Of a stretch of DNA of 64,000 nucleotides, positions 49,817 to 62,154 are shown piece by piece. Made by a program: the position numbers and the translations under genes. The DNA is from Taxillus chinensis (Eukaryota; Streptophyta; Magnoliopsida; Santalales; Loranthaceae): assembly GCA_023512835.1 (NCBI GenBank), contig CM042092.1, forward strand, positions 3,001,293 through 3,065,292, in the 5' to 3' direction. The number at the start of each line of letters is the position of its first letter. Within the stretch, counting starts at the first letter, position 1. The notes below the pieces were generated by a model that saw only the letters and a list, made by a program, of their open reading frames with translations, was not told the origin of the DNA and searched no databases.

Positions 49817-51107
49817 TGATAACTACAGGATTTGTCATTAAATTTGCATGTAATTTATGGGCTTTAATTGAATATTTTGTCGAATCAATGCATTTTTATT
49901 ATAGTTTTCCCCAATTTTGATTATTTACTATTTTATTTATTTTTATGGATTTAATATTAATTTTGGTGGTTTTTAATGTTAAATTGATTATTTTAATTTT
50001 AATATTAATTCTCTGGGCTTAATTGATTATTTTAATTTTAATCTTAGTATATCTCTTGCATATATTTATTTTAGTTAATTTAATTATGTTTTTATTATCG
50101 TTATCATTATTATTATTATTATTTGTTTTCTTTAAAGGTGCGGTGAGCGTGTTAATTTAATGGAAAGAAAGGAAAGAAGGGGGAGCAACGTGATGTGCAT
50201 GCAAAGAAAGGAAAAGAAAAGTCAACTAAAAAAAGGGCATGTGTCAAGACCCATGCAATGCTACATCTCCATAACATATTATATATATTTGAAGCGCCGC
50301 CTATCATCTGACCACCCAGCTCCTCATCAGCGCGACCTGTGCGCAGCCTTGCCTCCACCATCACGTCTCCATCTCTCCATCACGCGCAGCAGTTTTCAAG
50401 GCAGCACCAGGACCTGCGGAGTGACACGGCGAGACTGCCCATGCATTCTATTTTAATTTTCTGTATTTGATTTAGCTTCAAACTTCAATTGTTATTTTGA
50501 ATCTTTGTTCTTCATCTTAATAATTTATTTATGTGCTATGGTTTGCAATTCGTTCCTCTATCTGTTTTAAATTCTTTACAATTAATTTGCGGTTGTAGTT
50601 AATTATGAATTGTTTAAAGCATGATTTTTAATTGTGATTAATTCGCGGTTGCAGTTAATTAATTTTGAGATGTGAAGATTATTATTTGTAGTGTTTGATT
50701 TGGTTTTCCGAATGCAAAACATAATCGTTTCTAGGATTGGTACGAGTTCAAGTCTGATTTCTAGTGCGAATTCATAATTTTATTATAATCATGGAGTCTT
50801 GGTTTAATTGAATTATGAGGCCTTAAATATGTTATTGTATTTTTAGAAGATAATGATAAATAATAATTGAAGTGAGAGGTTGAATCAATTGCGTCTTTAG
50901 TTAATTAATTTGCTTTATATATGTAATTTTATTTTAATTTCACACAAAACCCCCCAATTTTCTAACTTAGCTTTTCTTTATTTTTCTTGAAGAATAAGTT
51001 GAATTAAATTTTATAAGTCCTCCGGTTAGTGAACGACCTATGTTAGCCCTATGCGATACTTAGTTTAAATTTTATTTGAAGTGCGTGTGCGACAAATGCC
51101 TTTTTTA
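49817..51107 (+). mobile_element. 5' LTR of non-autonomous Gypsy-like element
   Basis: The LTR is 1.29 kb, starts TGATAACTACAGG and ends TTTTTTA; the 3' copy ends TTTTCA, so the last CA has mutated here. It is nearly identical over its length to 57535-58818. A GGAGT target duplication precedes it and follows the 3' LTR at 58819-58823. Confidence 0.9.
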
Positions 51108-51110
51108 AAT

Positions 51111-51128
51111 TGGCGCCGTTACGGGGGA
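51111..51128 (+). promoter_or_regulatory. Primer-binding site, tRNA-Asp type
   Basis: TGGCGCCGTTACGGGGGA begins three bases after the 5' LTR. It matches the complement of the 3' end of plant tRNA-Asp (TGGCGCCGTTGCCGGGG) with two changes. This fixes the strand and the LTR boundary. Confidence 0.85.
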
Positions 51129-51948
51129 GGCTAAGATTTTGATTTAACTTATTCTTTATTTTTGTTTCTATTTTTTGTAGGTTTCTTCTTTTAATAGTTT
51201 CCTGTTTATATTTGTATTTTTATTATTATTATTATTTTAACTTTTTTTTTGTGCAGGTTTCCTATTTTATTTTATTTCCTAATTTGTTTTTACTAGTTTC
51301 CTATTTTGTTTTGCAGGTTTATTATTTTATTTTATTTTCCTTTTGTAACAGTTTCTTATTTTATAGGCTACCTTTTTTTCTAACAGTTTCGTGTTTTGTA
51401 GGTTTCCTTTTTCTAACAGTTTCTTGTTTTGTTTTTGTTTCTTTTTGTAATAGTTTCTTATTTTTGTTTTTTTTTCTTTTTTCTTTTCTAATAGTTCTTA
51501 TTTTGCAGGTTTCCTTTTTCTAACATTTTTTTATTTTTTTAAGTTTCATTTTTTTTAAGTTATTTTTTTTAAAAAATCCTTTTTAGTTTTTCTTTTTGTA
51601 GGTTTCTAAAAGAGACAAGATGAACTTTCAAGAATTGGGTGAACAAAGCCTATCTACTCCATGGTGGGAACAAAAGAGAGAGGCACCCCAATCCCAGCAG
51701 TCTTTTCTTTACAAACTTGATGAGGTGTCTACAATGCTACAACATATGCTATCGGCTTTGGAAGCAACTCAACCAGTACCAATGGGAGTTTATCCATACC
51801 AACCATATCATCAGAAGCTCCCATTGCACCAACTTATTATCAAGAGTGGGAGGACCATCCAAATTTCAACTATCCACAAAAGCCTCCACATTGGTATGAA
51901 GAGTGGCTATATCGGCAACAACAAGCAACCCCTTCTACCGATGACCTT
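51129..51948 (+). mobile_element. Interior of the non-autonomous LTR element, left part
   Basis: After a T-rich, repetitive leader (about 51180-51600, tagtttcctattttg units), an open frame starts at 51620 (MNFQELGEQSLSTPWWEQKR). With one frame change it continues as PNFNYPQKPPHWYEEWLYRQQQATPSTDD to the insertion point at 51948. It resembles the Pro/Gln-rich region of gag-like proteins but has no recognisable capsid, zinc knuckle or polymerase. Confidence 0.6.
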
Positions 51949-54900
51949 TGTCATCACCTGGATTTCGTCCAGGGGGAAACCTACTTTTAGGGATGCGATC
52001 CTCCCACCCTTCACTCGAATGGTGATGAAAAAAATACGAATCGCCACCAACCTGTTTTTGGGGTGCACTGGTCACCTAAAATGATCTACGTTGTCAAAGA
52101 TGGGTTCGGGAGTTTATTACACGCGAGGAAGGATTAGCACCCCCACGATGCCCTTTCGGTACCTATCTTAGGAGTTGGGGAGGTTTCTAATTTGTTTTAA
52201 CTTTTTAATTTTCACTTACCTACACTAAGTTTGTTTTTCTAAAGACTTACAATTTCTACTAAATTATTAAGTCCAACTATCCTAAAAGGTCTAAAAGAAA
52301 CATTAAGCGTTAAGGAAACAAATTAAAGTACAATTCTAAAAGAATGACTATGTCCTAAATCACTTTTTTATTTTTGAAGAAGACCTAAAAACATTTGCTC
52401 AAAGGGTTCTAAAAGAATTCACAAGAGAAAGAAAGAAAAGAAAAGAGGAGAATAACAAGAAACCTTTTTGCTTTTTCAATAAAAGAATTTTGAGTTTCTA
52501 TTTTACAAATTTTAAAAAAAACTTTTAAGAAAAAAAAAGCAATAATAATAATAATTTTTTGTGATTTTAGGAAAAACATTTTTTTGTTTTGTTTTTTTTT
52601 CCTTAGGAAAATAATTTTTTTATGCATAAAATATAATAATGTGTTGGGTGTGTGATAAGGGACATTCACAAAAAAAATAAATAAAAAGGAATTCTCTCTT
52701 TCTTTTTTTTCTCCTCTTTTTTTTTTTCTTCTTCTTCTTTTTTTTTTTTTTACTATACTGGTTTTCATATTACATTTTACAAAATGTAAGAGAGAGGTCA
52801 CATGACCTTATTACAAGGACTAAGAAATGTAATAATACAGGGAGATAACCGAAAATAAAACACAAAAGACATCAAATAAAGATATCATCCTGCAAAACAA
52901 TGTTATTCCAGTCATTTAATAAAAAAACAGAGCTAAACACCAGCCACAACGCAAAAACAGTGTTAGTTCAATCGTTCAATGAATCTGAAACTAACAGCCC
53001 GAGATTGATACTTTCACACAGGACTCGAAACGATGACATCAATATAAACACTAAAAAGACACGAAAAAAAGGGTGGAGAATAAAGTATCAGAGAGAAAAC
53101 ACCAGGCGCGATTCACTACACCTCAACGTAGGCAATGAGTGCAAAATCGTTATGAACATGCATAGCCTAGAAATCAGATTCTAAATAAAAAAAAATAACA
53201 TCAGACAGACAGCAACTGAAACCATGACTATATCCCTTAAACAGAAGCTAAAATTGTAAATGAATGAAAGCAAAAGAGGTTCAAACGTGGACAAAAAATA
53301 TGGATCAACGTTCATGGTAAAAAAAAAACAGTGAAAACTCATGAACTAATGCCTACAAAACCCAACGAACCAGTGGAAACCAAGACACTATATTCACAAC
53401 TAAAAAAAAGTGGCAATGCAACCAGTGAAATCATGGATCTTCCTTCATGGTTGCTTCAAAAACCGGTGATCAAAGGACAGAAGGGACAACGTCCACTAAA
53501 CCGGTCACGAAGTAATCGCCGACCCAATCACCAATGATTAATATAAGAACACTCAGATGACAAACCAGATTATATGGAAACCAATCAAGTAAAGAGTCCC
53601 AGACATTTTTCACTAGAAAACAGGTAAGCAGATTGGGTTGAAACTGGAAGTGCATATCGAAGACAAGCAGTGAGCTTTAGATAAAACGGATAAACAAAAT
53701 TAACACTAAAAGAACTAGTAACGCACAGACCCAAAACAAACGCTCTTCCCTTCGAATGCGTGAACTGGGTGCTGTCTTCTAGCTTCCCTGGAAGTCAGAA
53801 GAGATGCAGGATGGTGCTGTCTTCTGTCTTCAATGGAATTGAGAGATGCAGGGTGGTGAGGGCTCAATAGGACAACGTCGTGACAGTGTGGAAACGGCAG
53901 CTCTGGGGGCGACTAGAGACGTCGTTGGGGTGGCCCGGGGTCACGTCTTGATTGAGGTTGTATCGCCGCTGGAGGACCGAGGCATGTCGCAGTTGAAGCA
54001 ACTGGCACGGGTTGGTTGGTGTGATTGCGCCATGGGGGCTGGAGCTCGCATAGGAGGGAGGCTTCGCGGTCAAGGCGGCCTCAACAAGGTGGGTTGAGAC
54101 GGCGGCAGATAGCGCTGGCAGCACGAATTTCGGCCAGCGGGGGACTCTCTATGGAGATGGAAGGAGAAGACGGTGGAGGTTGAAATTTGATCGGGAATTT
54201 TGGATTCGAGAGCCCCCCTTTGGTTGTTCGATCTTGAGGTTTATATAGGATAGAACTAGGGTTTGGGGTTTGATTGGGCTAGCGTGGAGAGATGAGGCAT
54301 GGGCGTGAACTAGCTGGCCGGGCGTGGGCAGAGCGTGGCTGCAGCGGCAGAAGGGAAAGCTGGTTTTGGAAAAGCAGGGGAAGGATGGGAAGGAGAAAGG
54401 ATAAGGAATCTATGCCCAAAGCAACCTCTGCGCCTGGGGAAGAAAGGACGCGCGCTGCGTGAAAGAGACGAGACGGGTCTGCGTCGCTGCGCTCTGTGTT
54501 GTGCGTCGGGTGAGAGAGACGGGAGAGAGACGGAGACGGAGACGAGAGAGAGAGAGAGTTGACCCTTGTTTTTTATTTTGTTTTGTTTTGTTTTTTTTTT
54601 ATTTTTTTGTTTATTCTGAAACCAATAAATAGATGACACGTGGACTAGGGTAGGCGGGGAAAATAAAAAGATGACGGCTAGGGTTTTTAAAAAAAAATTC
54701 AATTAGATAATTTTAACCGATGATTTTTGGGTTTTTGGGATCGGTAAGGCGAGTCGATTTAAAAAAATCTCAAAAAAAAAAATATTCTTGGACTTGGGGC
54801 AGGCGTGACAAACGTCTCCGTGTCATTTTTATTTTAAAATGATTTTATTTTTGCGCCAAGCCTATATCTGCGATTATTTATTATCAAAAAAATATAATTT

Positions 54901-55318
54901 TTTATTTTTATTGAAAAAGGCCTCAGGAGCGAATATATACAATATATATGTCAAAATTCTCCGAACGATGAGTAGAATGAGAATATGAGGTTCGTGACCT
55001 GATCTAGAGTGCTGTTTAGAAAGTCAATCACCGTTTTAACCATAGTTGGCAGCCCGAACGCTGTTTTGACCATATCTTCTTCGTTTGACCTCGAATTTGA
55101 GCACGGTCGAAGGCGTTGATCCTAAAATTTGATTTTTTATTGCCCAGGACTAGCTCTTTGGCATTTGGAGACCTTTTTGAATAATTTCTTGAAATCAGGC
55201 ATTTGCGGTTTAGTGGTCACGACTCTGTCGTCCTGTAAAATTTCAACAAATCGAGGCAACACCGAGAAAAATTGAATTTGATAAAATACATCCAACCAGG
55301 ACAAAATAGGGTCCAACA
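51949..55318 (-). mobile_element. Solo LTR, 3.37 kb, Ogre/Tat-like (innermost insertion)
   Basis: It is bounded by TG...CA and by the exact 5-bp duplication ACCTT at 51944-51948 and 55319-55323. Removing it rejoins the interrupted frame of the surrounding element (STDD to LIQESLKQQ). On the minus strand it begins TGTTGGACCCTATTTTGTCC and near its end has ttttaggtgaccagtgcacccc and ttggtggcgatt, wording I know from long LTRs of the Ogre/Tat group. It has no internal duplication or coding region, hence a solo LTR. It includes a GC-rich part at 53.75-54.56 kb and poly-purine/pyrimidine tracts. A related fragment in opposite orientation is at 59745-59973. Confidence 0.75.
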
Positions 55319-55323
55319 ACCTT

Positions 55324-56419
55324 ATTCAAGAATCGCTAAAGCAACAATAACTTGCTACTATTCAAGACCAATTAGAGAGGAAAAGTGAGGAGATGCACGA
55401 GATCTAGACTTGGCTACACCAAATGAAAGCCACCCTCCATGAGCTCAAAATTCAAAAGAAAGATGAGGGTGTGTTTGCCGAAGCTACCCCAATGGAGCCT
55501 CACGAAGACGAGATAGAGCCACCACTTGAGTTTTTTCCCTATACTTTAGGGGAAAGTGGCCACATTCTAGTGCCCACTGCCATATTCGTATTATCTGAAG
55601 AACAAGAAGAAGAGGCATATATTGAATTTTCCGAAGAGGAGATGCCACAACCAATCAGTCCAGAGTTCGAGCACACCACTGAGTCTCCTTCCTATGAATT
55701 TTTGGAGGACAGGTTGTCCACCTTCTATCACTATTGTCGCTTCTATGCCACATGCAAATGAGGGCACACTATTTCCTTGGCCACAAGAACCACATGAAGA
55801 CTCGAATTGGCTTATTGGCAACAATTCAAGTGTGGGGGGAGTTGTTTGAGGATGTTGTCACTACTGTGGACCATACTATTGTGGATGCCTTGTTTAGTGA
55901 GCCTGTGGAGTTTGTACTACCTTGTCACCATCATTTATTTGTAGTGAAGGACACTATATTTGTGAAGATGTCCTCAAGTGTGCACTTTGAAGAGTTCAAA
56001 TGGTTACCACCACCAATTCCTTATCCTGATGTGGCCTATGAATGTGCTAAAGTGTATCCTGTAAGGATGAAAGCTTATCATTCGATGGTTGAGCCTTGTT
56101 TGAGCCCATCAGGTTGTTTCTTTCCTTCTCATTTATTGTTTATTGTTCATTTTAAGAATTATATTTCATGTCCATAGCTTCTATTTTTGAGTTACATTGA
56201 GGATAATGCAACATTTAAGTGTGGGGGAGGGAACACTTAGTTTAGTTTAATTAAACATTTTTTTTGTGTTTTTTCCTTAGTTTGTTTTTTTATTGCTATT
56301 GTGTTTTTCCTCAGTTTGTTTATTCATTTATTTTTAAATTCAAAAAAAAATCAAAAAAAAACCAAAAAAAGATTTTCTTTTATTTTTGTGTGCTTTATTT
56401 ATGTTTTTGGTGATTTATA

Positions 56420-56461
<42 letters not shown>

Positions 56462-57414
56462 CCTAAACTTGATTGACACTTAATTTTTTTTTTTTATGAA
56501 TCTTTGTGCTTATGTTAGTTCCATTCGAGTTTATTTGATTGTGCATTATTTGAATAATAATTGAGAATCTTGAGTAGTTAGAATTAATTTGTCTAGTATG
56601 GATACCCACATTGTTCACAACTAGAAATTTTAGCTTCTATACTTGATTGATTTAGCTTGAATTTATACCTTATTTGAGAAGTACAAATTGTAGAAATCAT
56701 GATATTAGTTGTTTTTTGAGCTATGCTTGATTTTTAATGTTATATATTTTGATATACTTTAGATATCATTACATGTTATTCATGCCTCCACTTAAAGTTT
56801 TTCTTGCAAATTTGGACTATCTTGAACTAAACTTGTGTGCTTAAAAGAAAAGAAAAGAAAAAGATTCTGGATTGTGGGAATGCATAACTCATCAAAGGAG
56901 AAAGGAGCATAAAATGCACCCTTTGTAAAGTATTGTAGTACATCCACACCATTATCAATTATATGAAGAAAAAAAATGATAAGAAAAAAAATATGGAGAT
57001 TGTGAAAAAAAAAAAGATAAGAATTCATTTTTCTTATATCTTGTTTAGTTCCTCATGCGTATCACCGATTTGTTTTATTTTTAAGTGTTGATATGGTATA
57101 TGACATGATGTTTCAAGTGTAAAGAAATTATGATATTAATTTTTAAACATGCTTTTTCAAGTTGATTGATTGAAGACTACATACTTGTGTTACTTGATTA
57201 AGTGTTATGAATGAAGGTTTAAATTGAGAAGGTATGAAAGTTGAATAATTTTAGTGCACACACTCACATCCATACGAGAACTTGATTCATTATACTTGAG
57301 TTGTTCTCTTTATATATTTAAATTTGCATGATTAAATAATCTTCGTTTGGTGCTTAATCTTACTATTTGTTCGAGGACGACCAAAGTTCAAGTGTGGGGG
57401 AAGATTAGGAAGAT
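55324..57414 (+). mobile_element. Interior of the non-autonomous LTR element, right part
   Basis: It resumes the frame interrupted at 51948: a coiled-coil stretch (LKQQ, LATIQDQLERKSEEMHE, TWLHQMKATLHELKIQKKDEG) with two stop codons. An acidic open frame follows to 55761 (PHEDEIEPPLEFFPYTLG, LSEEQEEEAYIEFSEEEMP). A second frame at 55734-56177 has no known relative. The rest to 57300 is AT-rich, with an (AT)n run at 56422-56459. Polypurine-tract-like phrases (aagtgtggggg) occur at about 55829, 56217 and 57389. No protease, reverse transcriptase, RNase H or integrase is present, so the element depended on a helper. Confidence 0.7.
57389..57402 (+). promoter_or_regulatory. Polypurine tract of the LTR element
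   Basis: caaagttcaagtgtgggggaa, preceded by gttcgaggacga, is the usual end of the interior of plant Tat/Athila-type elements. Normally the 3' LTR (TGATAAC) would follow at once; here about 130 bp of other sequence intervenes. Confidence 0.7.
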
Positions 57415-57534
57415 TAGTGAAACAATACTTTCACATAATAAACATCATTGAATATGTCAGGAAGATTAGGACTACGTTATACCTAGTAGATTCAACAATG
57501 GTATGGTGGCGATAAAGACATGCCGATAGGGAGT
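57415..57534 (+). repeat. Duplicated gag flank between polypurine tract and 3' LTR
   Basis: These 120 bp repeat 49694-49816, the host gag sequence just outside the 5' LTR, including the target site gggagt. They differ by a few substitutions and one 3-bp gap. Confidence 0.85.
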
Positions 57535-58818
57535 TGATAACTGCAGGATTTGTCATTAAATTTGCATGTAATTTATGGGCCTTAATTGAATATTTTGTCG
57601 AATTAATACATTTTTATAATAGTTTTCCCCAATTTCGATTATTTACTATTTTATTTATTTTTATATATTTAATATTAATTTTGGTGGTTTTTAATGTTAA
57701 ATTGATTATTCCAATTTTAATATTAATTCTCTGGGCTTAATTGATTATTTTAATTTTAATCTTAGTATATCTCTTGCATATATTTATTTTAGTTAATTTA
57801 ATTATGTTTTTATTATCGTTATCATTATTATTATTTGTTTTCTTTAAAGGTGCGGTGAGCGTGTTAATTTAATGGAAAGAAAGGAAAGAAGGGGGAGCAA
57901 CGTGATGTCCATGCAAAGAAAGGAAAAGAAAAGTCAGCTAAAAAAAAGGGCGTGTGTCAAGACCCATGCAATGCTATATCTCCATAACCTATTATATATA
58001 TTTGAAGCGCCGCCTATCATCTGACCACCCAGCTCCTCATCAGCGCGACCCTCGCGTAGCCCTGCCTCCACCATCACGTCTCTATCTCTCCATCACGCGC
58101 AGCAGTTTTCAAGGCAGCACCAGGGCCTGCGGCGTGACACGGCGAGACTGCCCATGCATTCTATTTTAATTTTCTGTATTTGATTTAGCTTCAAACTTCA
58201 ATTGTTATTTTGAATCTTTGTTCTTTATCTTAATAATTTATTTATGTGCTATGATTTGCAATTCCTTCCTCTATCTGTTTTAAATTCTTTACAATTAATT
58301 TGCGGTTGTAGTTAATTGTGAATTGTTTAAAGCATGATTTTTAATTGTGATTAATTCGCGATTGCAGTTAATTAATTTTGAGATGTGGAAATTATTATTT
58401 GTAGTGTTCGATTTGGTTTTTCGAATGCAAAATATAATCATTTTTAGAATTGGTACGAGTTCAAGTCGATTTCTAGTGCGAATTCATAATTTTATTATAA
58501 TCATGGAGTCTTGGTTTAATTGAATTATGAGGCCTTAAATATGTTATTGTATTTTTAGAAGATATGATAAATAATAATTGAAGTGAGAGGTTGAATCAAT
58601 TGCGTCTTTAGTTAATTAATTTGCTTTATATATGTAATTTTATTTTAATTTCACACAAAATCTCTCAATTTTCTAACTTAGCTTTTCTTTATTTTTCTTG
58701 AAGAATAAGTTGAATTAAATTTTATAAGTCCTCCGGTTAGTGAACGACCTATGTTAGCCCTATGCTATACTTAGTTTAAATTTTATTTGAAGTGCGCGTG
58801 CGACAAACGCCCTTTTCA
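57535..58818 (+). mobile_element. 3' LTR of the non-autonomous Gypsy-like element
   Basis: The LTR is 1.28 kb, TGATAACTGCAGG to TTTTCA, and pairs with 49817-51107. The repeat GGAGT follows at 58819-58823 as the right half of the target duplication. The small open frames within (for example at 57954) are the same as those of the 5' LTR and are not genes. Confidence 0.9.
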
Positions 58819-58960
58819 GGAGTGCAATATATGTATGATAATTTCAAAAGAGAAATCAAAGCTTAGTTCTAATGCCAAAATAATGAGGGCAAATCTAGGT
58901 CGAAGCTCAGGCGCCTTACTCACAAAGGTACAATGCATGAGTATGTGTAAGGGTTTTTAA
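58819..58960 (+). pseudogene. Ty3/Gypsy gag, continuation after the insertion
   Basis: After the target duplication the gag text resumes with YDNFKREIKA and, after stops, KLRRLTHKGTMHEYV, the region that follows WWRRRH in Tekay/Del gags. This confirms that 49817-58818 was inserted into this gene. Confidence 0.7.
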
Positions 58961-59744
58961 AAATTGTTGTTAGGTGCCTTTCTTTTCAGTATAATGGCCC
59001 ATGAGGCTCTCCTATATAAATTGTAAACAATCGAAAAATAGTAGAATGATAGATTAGAAAAAAGAGAGGAAAAAAAGATAATTATTTTTTTGGACGTCAC
59101 TTATTACATATTCACTTTTATTTGTATTTGCTTAAGATTTTGTTAAAGAAAAAAACAAATGTGTGTGTTTGACTTAAAATGTTTTCTTTAAAATAAAAAC
59201 ATAAAATTATTTTCCTTAAAATGTTTTATTCAAAATAAAAACAAACATGAAATATGTTTTCTTTAAAAAAAATTGAATTTCTTTAAAACAATTCCTTTAC
59301 TATTTAAAATAAAACCCCAAAAATACTTTAATTAAAACAAAAAAAATGTTTGTCTATTAAAATCAAAATAAAATGGAAAACTATTTTTCCTTAAAAATTA
59401 AAACCAATCCAAAAATGAGTATCTTTAAAAAAAATTAGGGTTCCTTTGTCATTTATAACTGTCGTTTAGATTTTCTTTTGCAATAAACTTTTTAAATATG
59501 AGGATAGTCTATGGTCCGAACTATCAAATGGGTTAGATTAGTATTCGAGAAGGGTTATTAAATGTCTATCACCTGATGGTTCGGACCAACATTAAAGTGG
59601 TTCCACAAAAGTGGTAAGGATTACTCCTCCCTGGATGTACCTTACAATTCAACATTGATTCTATAACTTATAAAAAAAACAAAAACAAATTTAGTTTTAG
59701 CAAAGTGAAACCAAGTAAAAGTGAATAAAACAAGTAGTAAAACC
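58961..59744. other. AT-rich sequence right of the nest
   Basis: Runs of attttctttaaaataaaaac and similar low-complexity text. It may belong to the LTR fragment that follows. No gene seen. Confidence 0.35.
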
Positions 59745-59973
59745 TTTGAACTTTTAAGATAGGTATCAAAAGAGCATTATGGGGGTATTAATCCTTCGCT
59801 ATCCTTAATCAACTTTCAAACCCAGCTCTAGTGACATTGATCATTTATTTTAAGTAACCAACTGCACCCCAAAAAATAGTTGGTGGTAACTGTATGTTTT
59901 TCATCACCATTTGAATTGAGTTTGGGACCGTATGCCCGAAAATAGGTCCTCCAGTTGAAATCCAATGATGACA
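59745..59973 (+). mobile_element. LTR fragment related to the 3.37 kb solo LTR, opposite orientation
   Basis: The reverse complement of this segment aligns with 51950-52170: it starts TGTCATCATTGGATTTC against TGTCATCACCTGGATTTC and shares aatggtgatgaaaaa, ggggtgca and ttaatacccccataatgc. On the plus strand it therefore ends ATGATGACA, a proper LTR terminus. The rest of the LTR is lost or too diverged to see. Confidence 0.65.
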
Positions 59974-62154
59974 CCATGTATCAGTGGGAAGGATGTCTAA
60001 ACCCGACCCAATGCTTGTGTATTTAATCACGATGTTATAGACACATGTCTTTTATAAATAGTAAACTAGGGTTTACTGTTCATAAGCTTGTATGCATGTG
60101 TATATAAAGGTTTATTAGGGTTTTATAAGACATACCGCAAGCATATCCTCTATACAGTTCTTTATTCATAAAAAAAACTCTCTCTCTGTCTTTTGTAGAG
60201 TGGGCAAAGTTGAACTTCATAAATTCTTGTGCTGAATTTTTCTTGTTCTGCTTATTATTTGCATTTGATAATGTGTGTGTGAGAGAGAGAATGATCTTGA
60301 TGGAAAAGAGAATTTCATTCACAACATTTCCCTTTAACGAGTTTAACTGGCCACAAAAATTTCAAATCACTCTCCCTTTGCACCACATTTCATGCCCACC
60401 ATTAAAAAGCATAGAATTCTAGAAAAAGTCAAATATAACTATTGACTTCAATTAAAAATAAAATCTCATTGTTAAACAGGTAGATATTGTTGTTAGAACT
60501 TAGATTGGAGGCATGCAATGAAGTATCCTCAAGTTCTAGCGTTTAATCTTATCATCAACTTCTAAGCACCTATAGGGTGGGTAAGGTAACTATTTCAAGA
60601 CTAGCCAGTGCAGCCCAGACTTGAAATGTTACTATGTTATAGCTATACAAAGTATTTATAATTCTAGTGTCTCCCAAAGGGCTCGAATCAAATACCTCAC
60701 CTACCCATGACACCTATTTTGCTAGCTGATCTGTCCTGTTGAAGCACAACTATTTCAAGCAAGGTATAAGGATTAGTGGTCATGATAATATTCAAATAGA
60801 ATTGTTTAGCTTATTTTGTTTGTTCCATCATGTATGGGTGAAAGATGTTATAATAGTCATGGTAATATCCACTAATCCCTCCTGTTATATATATATATAC
60901 CCTAGAGTTGTGGCACAAATAAGGTTTGTCTATAGCTCAAAGAAAATTCAGGCAAAATTTTCATCCTCCAAACAAATAAAACATTTAAAATAAATAAATA
61001 AAAATATGTCTAACTTACATAATTTATTTATGATTCTTTATAAGGAAACTTGAAGCATTTTAATTTGCATTATTTATTTTTCAATTCATAATTGCATTAT
61101 AAAAATTGTTCATTAAATTAAGAAAAGCTTTTAAAAAAGAATTAAGAAATCAATTTGAAAAGCAGCCTTTTAATAAATAATTTTTGGAAAATATCTTCCT
61201 TTTAGGAGGTATGAAATGAAATGTGTGCAATTAAATTTCATTTCTATATCATTATTTATCAGTACTTTTTTTTTTTACAAAAATGTATAAAACTTAATTT
61301 TTTTTTTAAGATTAGTCTGAAGAAAAACAAAAGAAAATAGAAAATAATTTGCTTCAAAATTTTACTATTAGTGTTCTACTGTTCTTTGGATCATAGGAGT
61401 TGCATTTTAAATAACAGAAATGAAATGTAGGAGTGCAGCCCGGGTGCGTACACGACCAATGTGGCTCCTACCATATTTGCTTGTTTCAAAATAATAATAA
61501 AAACAAACGGATATGGTATACGTTACATTCATAATACACGTGGATCATTATTGGGCCGAGTCGGGGAAACTGCCAGTGTAAGCCTAGCACGACGGAGGAG
61601 CCAACATAGATATACATCGTAAACTTCAGGAAGGTTACATCGTGCCCGTACCAGGATTCCAACACAAACACCTGGTAAATAAATGAAACGAGATTGGGTA
61701 ACAAGCTTATTCACACTATATTTATAGGACACTTAAAAGCACATCATCCTCATCAGGATGTCCTTTAAAACAGAAAGCCATGGCTGCAAACCTGACTACA
61801 AGCCTACAAGCATAAGCCATCTATATATAATATACAACCAATATGGGGCTCATCCACACAGATTGGAACCCGTGGGTCACGCCCATTATTTGGGGCATTA
61901 TGAATGAATATATGAAATATGTTTCCCATCGGAACATTCTTTGACGTTCAAATTGTCAGGAGGATGACGTAGATTTTGCAGATTTGAAACAGGATTCTTA
62001 GAGTTGAGACTTAAGAGAAGAGAAGATATAAACTTCATCAAATCCCCGCCTGCAGTTGGACAGCATTAAGTTCAGCAACCCCACATGGCAAACATAGCAT
62101 TTCACCAAAGAAATAATAATAATAACAATTGCAACTTGCAAGTAATTAGCAGCT
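59974..62154. other. Intergenic region
   Basis: Mostly AT-rich with an (AT)n run near 60886 and short (GA)n/(CT)n tracts near 60178 and 60280. The part from about 61440 to 62150 is less AT-rich and is probably the 3' UTR or downstream region of the minus-strand gene beginning at 62155. No other coding sequence recognised. Confidence 0.4.

Noticed and set aside
50160..50456. 98-codon frame, partly repeated at 57954-58169
   Set aside because: Part of the paired LTRs; the repeat reflects LTR identity, not a gene family.
51212..51523. 103-codon Phe-rich frame
   Set aside because: Low-complexity T-rich leader of the LTR element; no stop simply because it lacks A and G.
53846..54562. Open frames on both strands in the GC-rich part of the solo LTR
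   Set aside because: They lie inside an LTR bounded by a target duplication and match no protein; GC-rich DNA has few stops.
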